Below are positions 62,227 through 64,000 of a stretch of 64,000 nt of DNA, piece after piece. A program made the translations under genes and the position numbers. The DNA lies in NCBI RefSeq assembly GCF_002355275.1, contig NZ_CP023449.1, forward strand, positions 2,334,001-2,398,000, in the 5' to 3' direction. The notes under the pieces were generated by a model. It had not been told where the DNA came from. It saw nothing but the letters and a program-made list of their open reading frames with translations, and ran no database searches. Numbering within the stretch: position 1 is the first letter of the stretch; each line of letters starts with the position of its first letter. This stretch comes from Rhizorhabdus dicambivorans (lineage in GTDB: Bacteria > Pseudomonadota > Alphaproteobacteria > Sphingomonadales > Sphingomonadaceae).

Positions 62227-62574
62227 TCAGCCCTCGACGCGCTCGAGCAGATCGGCGGGATCGATCTGCAGGCGGCGCATGCTGCGAACCACGCGCGGCC
62301 ATTCGTCACGCAGGAAGCTGTCGCGCGCCTCGCGGCGCAGCCGGTCGGTGGCGCCCTCCGCCACGAACATGCCGACGCCGCGCTTCACCGAGACGAAGCC
62401 CTCGTCCTGGAACCCCTGATAGGCTTTGGCGGCCGTCAACGGGTTGGCGCCATGCTGTGCGGCGAAGACCCGGACCGAGGGGAGCGCGTCCCCGTCGCCA
62501 TAGGCGCCGTCAAGGATCGATTCCGCGATGATGTCGCGAAGGCGGAGGTAGACGGGGCGGTCCTGGCTGCTCAT
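62227..62574 (-). CDS. GntR-family transcriptional regulator (YtrA-like)
   Basis: 115 residues from ATG 62574; ATG 62616 would run over the palindrome. The winged helix has PVYLRLRDIIAESILDGAYGDGDALPSVRVFAAQHGANPLTAAKAYQGFQDEGFVSVKRGVGMFV, and the C-terminal helical tail is short, the YtrA subfamily layout. Such regulators often control an adjacent ABC transporter and themselves; no transporter is adjacent here. A palindrome lies ten bases upstream of the start. Confidence 0.9.
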   Translation of the reverse strand: MSSQDRPVYLRLRDIIAESILDGAYGDGDALPSVRVFAAQHGANPLTAAKAYQGFQDEGFVSVKRGVGMFVAEGATDRLRREARDSFLRDEWPRVVRSMRRLQIDPADLLERVEG

Positions 62575-62583
62575 GGCGTTACA

Positions 62584-62597
62584 CTGTGCTAACACAG
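62584..62597 (-). promoter_or_regulatory. Probable operator of the GntR regulator
   Basis: CTGTG-CTAA-CACAG is a perfect inverted repeat (62584-62588 and 62593-62597), extended by TACAC on one side and CATGG on the other. It sits 10 bp before the gntR ATG, in the 42-bp gap after the nitroreductase stop. The size and position suit autorepression by a YtrA-type GntR protein. Confidence 0.6.
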
Positions 62598-62616
62598 CAT
62601 GGCGCGTCAATGGCAA

Positions 62617-63198
62617 TCAGCCTTTCCACGTCGAAACGACAGCTTCATAGGTCGGGCGAGGCCGCTCCTCCAGTTCGCGCGATGGCGAGCCCAGGAAGAT
62701 GAAGCCCGCGATCCTGTCATTGGGCGCGCCGCCAAGCGATTCCAGCACCTGCGGGCTGTAGGCCGGCCAGCCGGTCAGCCACCCGCCGACGAAACCGGCG
62801 GCGTGGGTCGCGGCCAGCAGGTTCATGCAGGCCGCGCCCGCTGAAAGCTCCTGCTCCCAGAGCGGGATCTTGCTGTTCCGGGCGGGGGTCGAGAGGACCG
62901 CGACCATCACCGGTGCTTGATGGGCGAACTGCTCCATCGCCTCCAGTTCCAGCCGGCCGGCGTCAGGCTTGTCGCCGCGATAGGCCGATACCAGAAGGTC
63001 GGCGAAGGCTGCGCGCCGGTTCGCCTCGATGATCACGAACCGCCAGGGTGCGAGCTTGCCATGGTCGGGAACCCGCATCGCCGCCTCCAATATGGTGCGA
63101 AGCTGCGCCGCGTCCGGGCCGGGCGCGACCATGTCGCGCGGCTTGCCCGAGCGGCGGGTGGCGAGGAGGGCGGCAGGGGAGGAGCGGTCGTTGAACAT
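62617..63198 (-). CDS. Nitroreductase family protein
   Basis: 193 residues. FMN-binding fold: RRSGKPRDMVAPGPDAAQLRTIL, PDHGKLAPWRFVIIEA and GAACMNLLAATHAAGFVGGW. It resembles the YdjA/RutE-like short nitroreductases that act on nitro or enoyl compounds with NAD(P)H; the substrate is unknown. It is divergent from the peptide transporter. It is followed by gntR, but an operator-like palindrome separates them. Confidence 0.9.
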   Translation of the reverse strand: MFNDRSSPAALLATRRSGKPRDMVAPGPDAAQLRTILEAAMRVPDHGKLAPWRFVIIEANRRAAFADLLVSAYRGDKPDAGRLELEAMEQFAHQAPVMVAVLSTPARNSKIPLWEQELSAGAACMNLLAATHAAGFVGGWLTGWPAYSPQVLESLGGAPNDRIAGFIFLGSPSRELEERPRPTYEAVVSTWKG

Positions 63199-63450
63199 GG
63201 CTCGCTGGTAATGCCTGATCGCTGCAGGGGAAAGCGGCTTGCGCAGATGCCGTCTTGAACGGTCCCATGGGCGGGAAATCCAGAAAATGGGAAATTCCGT
63301 TTCCCGGATCGGCGGTCGATCGGCAATCTCGTTACAAGCGCAACGATATCGTCTTCACAGCGCTCGAATCGTTGTTACTGTCCGGGCATGAAGGCCGCAC
63401 CGCGCCCAGGGGGGAGCGCCGCGCGCCGCCAACGATATAGAAAGCACCTC

Positions 63451-64000
63451 ATGGTCAATCCCGACGCTGACGCGACCACCGAGCCGGCATCGAGCCACCT
63501 TAGCCGATCGGACGGCGACACCTGGTTCGGCCATCCGCGCCAACTCGCCAGGCTCTTCTCCACCGAGGCGATGGAACGCTTCGGCTATTATGGGATGAGG
63601 GCGCTCCTCACCCTCTACCTGACCCAGCATTTCCTGTTCAGCGATCAGACCACCAACGGCCTCTATGGCGGCTTCACCGCGCTGGTCTACCTGACGCCGC
63701 TGCTCGGCGGCATCCTCGCCGATCGTTATCTCGGCTCCAAGAAATCGGTGAAATTCGGCGCGATCCTGATGTCGATCGCCTATTTCACCCTGTGCTTCGG
63801 CGGCCCTACCGCCAAGCCCTATGCGATGGTCGACGGCGCCCGCTACGAAGTGGTGATCGACGAGGCCAAGCAGCAATATGTCGTCGATGGCGGGCGGAAG
63901 CTGGCGATCAAGGGCCAGGAGGATGGCTCGGTCGATCTGGTCGCGCCCGACGGCAGTGTCGCGCGCAGCGTCGCCAAGGGCAATTTCAGCTCCGATGCCG
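63451..64000 (+). CDS. POT-family peptide transporter (N-terminal part)
   Basis: The reading frame is open from ATG 63451 to the window end (183 codons). GHPRQLARLFSTEAMERFGYYGMRALLTLYL contains the E-x-F-x-Y-x-G POT/DtpA signature for proton-coupled di- and tripeptide uptake, and GGILADRYLGSKKSV is the loop 2-3 motif. After helix 3 an inserted soluble stretch (YEVVIDEAKQQYVVDG..., about residues 130-183) begins, which E. coli DtpA lacks. ATG 63388 is in frame and would add 21 residues. The 190-250 bp upstream to the nitroreductase is a divergent promoter region; GGGAAATCC/GGAAATTCCGTTTCCC palindromes lie around 63280-63305. Confidence 0.88.
   Translation, partial: MVNPDADATTEPASSHLSRSDGDTWFGHPRQLARLFSTEAMERFGYYGMRALLTLYLTQHFLFSDQTTNGLYGGFTALVYLTPLLGGILADRYLGSKKSVKFGAILMSIAYFTLCFGGPTAKPYAMVDGARYEVVIDEAKQQYVVDGGRKLAIKGQEDGSVDLVAPDGSVARSVAKGNFSSDA

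Noticed and set aside
63355-63876. Minus-strand frame opposite the POT transporter
   Set aside because: It overlaps the transporter's conserved N-terminus, has shadow composition and no start signal.

Overview
The window reads as a contiguous stretch of a GC-rich alphaproteobacterial chromosome, most likely from the order Sphingomonadales. Supporting points are the alphaproteobacterial cell-cycle genes (TrcR/DUF1013, ChpT, HdaA), the sphingomonad-style neighbourhoods (alr-mlaE-mlaF, ffs-dnaX-ybaB) and the dispersed GC-rich palindromic intergenic repeats. I do not commit to a genus. No phage, plasmid, IS transposase, CRISPR array or rRNA operon is visible. Coding density is high, and almost every gap above about 90 bp holds a repeat, a terminator or an RNA gene.

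Layout. 0-9.2 kb: shikimate genes aroKB, a secreted protein of unknown function, a XerD-type recombinase, an MHS-family transporter, alanine racemase and an MlaEF lipid-transport pair. 9.3-19.2 kb: peroxiredoxin and GST; a metallophosphoesterase-glycosyltransferase pair that looks like the PlcP-Agt lipid-remodelling couple; TrcR; xseB-ispA; coaD; a secreted cyclophilin; queA; an S9 peptidase. 19.2-31.3 kb: M28 peptidase, AIM24-family protein, pyruvate carboxylase, ndk, GNAT acetyltransferase, purMN, then DUF2066 and hdaA. 31.3-39.9 kb: a polyphosphate neighbourhood (ppk1, PAP2 phosphatase, ppx, ppk2) interleaved with rnd and aspS. 40-50 kb: HU, tRNA-Val, two tandem cysteine desulfurases with a ferredoxin, SRP RNA, dnaX-ybaB, mtgA and a polytopic membrane protein. 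50-59.4 kb: rpoH, an RluA-family pseudouridine synthase, a JAMM protease, chpT and a complete cheA-cheW-cheY-cheB-cheR set without a receptor. 59.4-64 kb: a 214-bp palindrome beside rnpB, a VOC protein, msrA, a Sua5/TsaC protein, a GntR regulator, a nitroreductase and the start of a POT peptide transporter cut by the window end.

Genes that probably work together: aroK and aroB overlap; mlaE and mlaF overlap; plcP and agt overlap; purM and purN are joined by a repeat that appears to supply purN's ribosome binding site; ppk1, ppx and ppk2 make, degrade and use polyphosphate; chpT sits directly upstream of the chemotaxis operon, whose leader carries a near-match to a CtrA box.

The most unusual items are: the second cysteine desulfurase (43578-44837), which appears chimeric, with a GC-rich first ~53 codons fused in frame to a much less GC-rich body carrying an extra ~43 residues; the 214-bp palindrome next to rnpB; the probable PlcP-Agt operon with possible Pho-box-like sites; and the CtrA-like box before cheA. 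I found no clearly new multi-gene system. Most of the window is recognisable housekeeping DNA.
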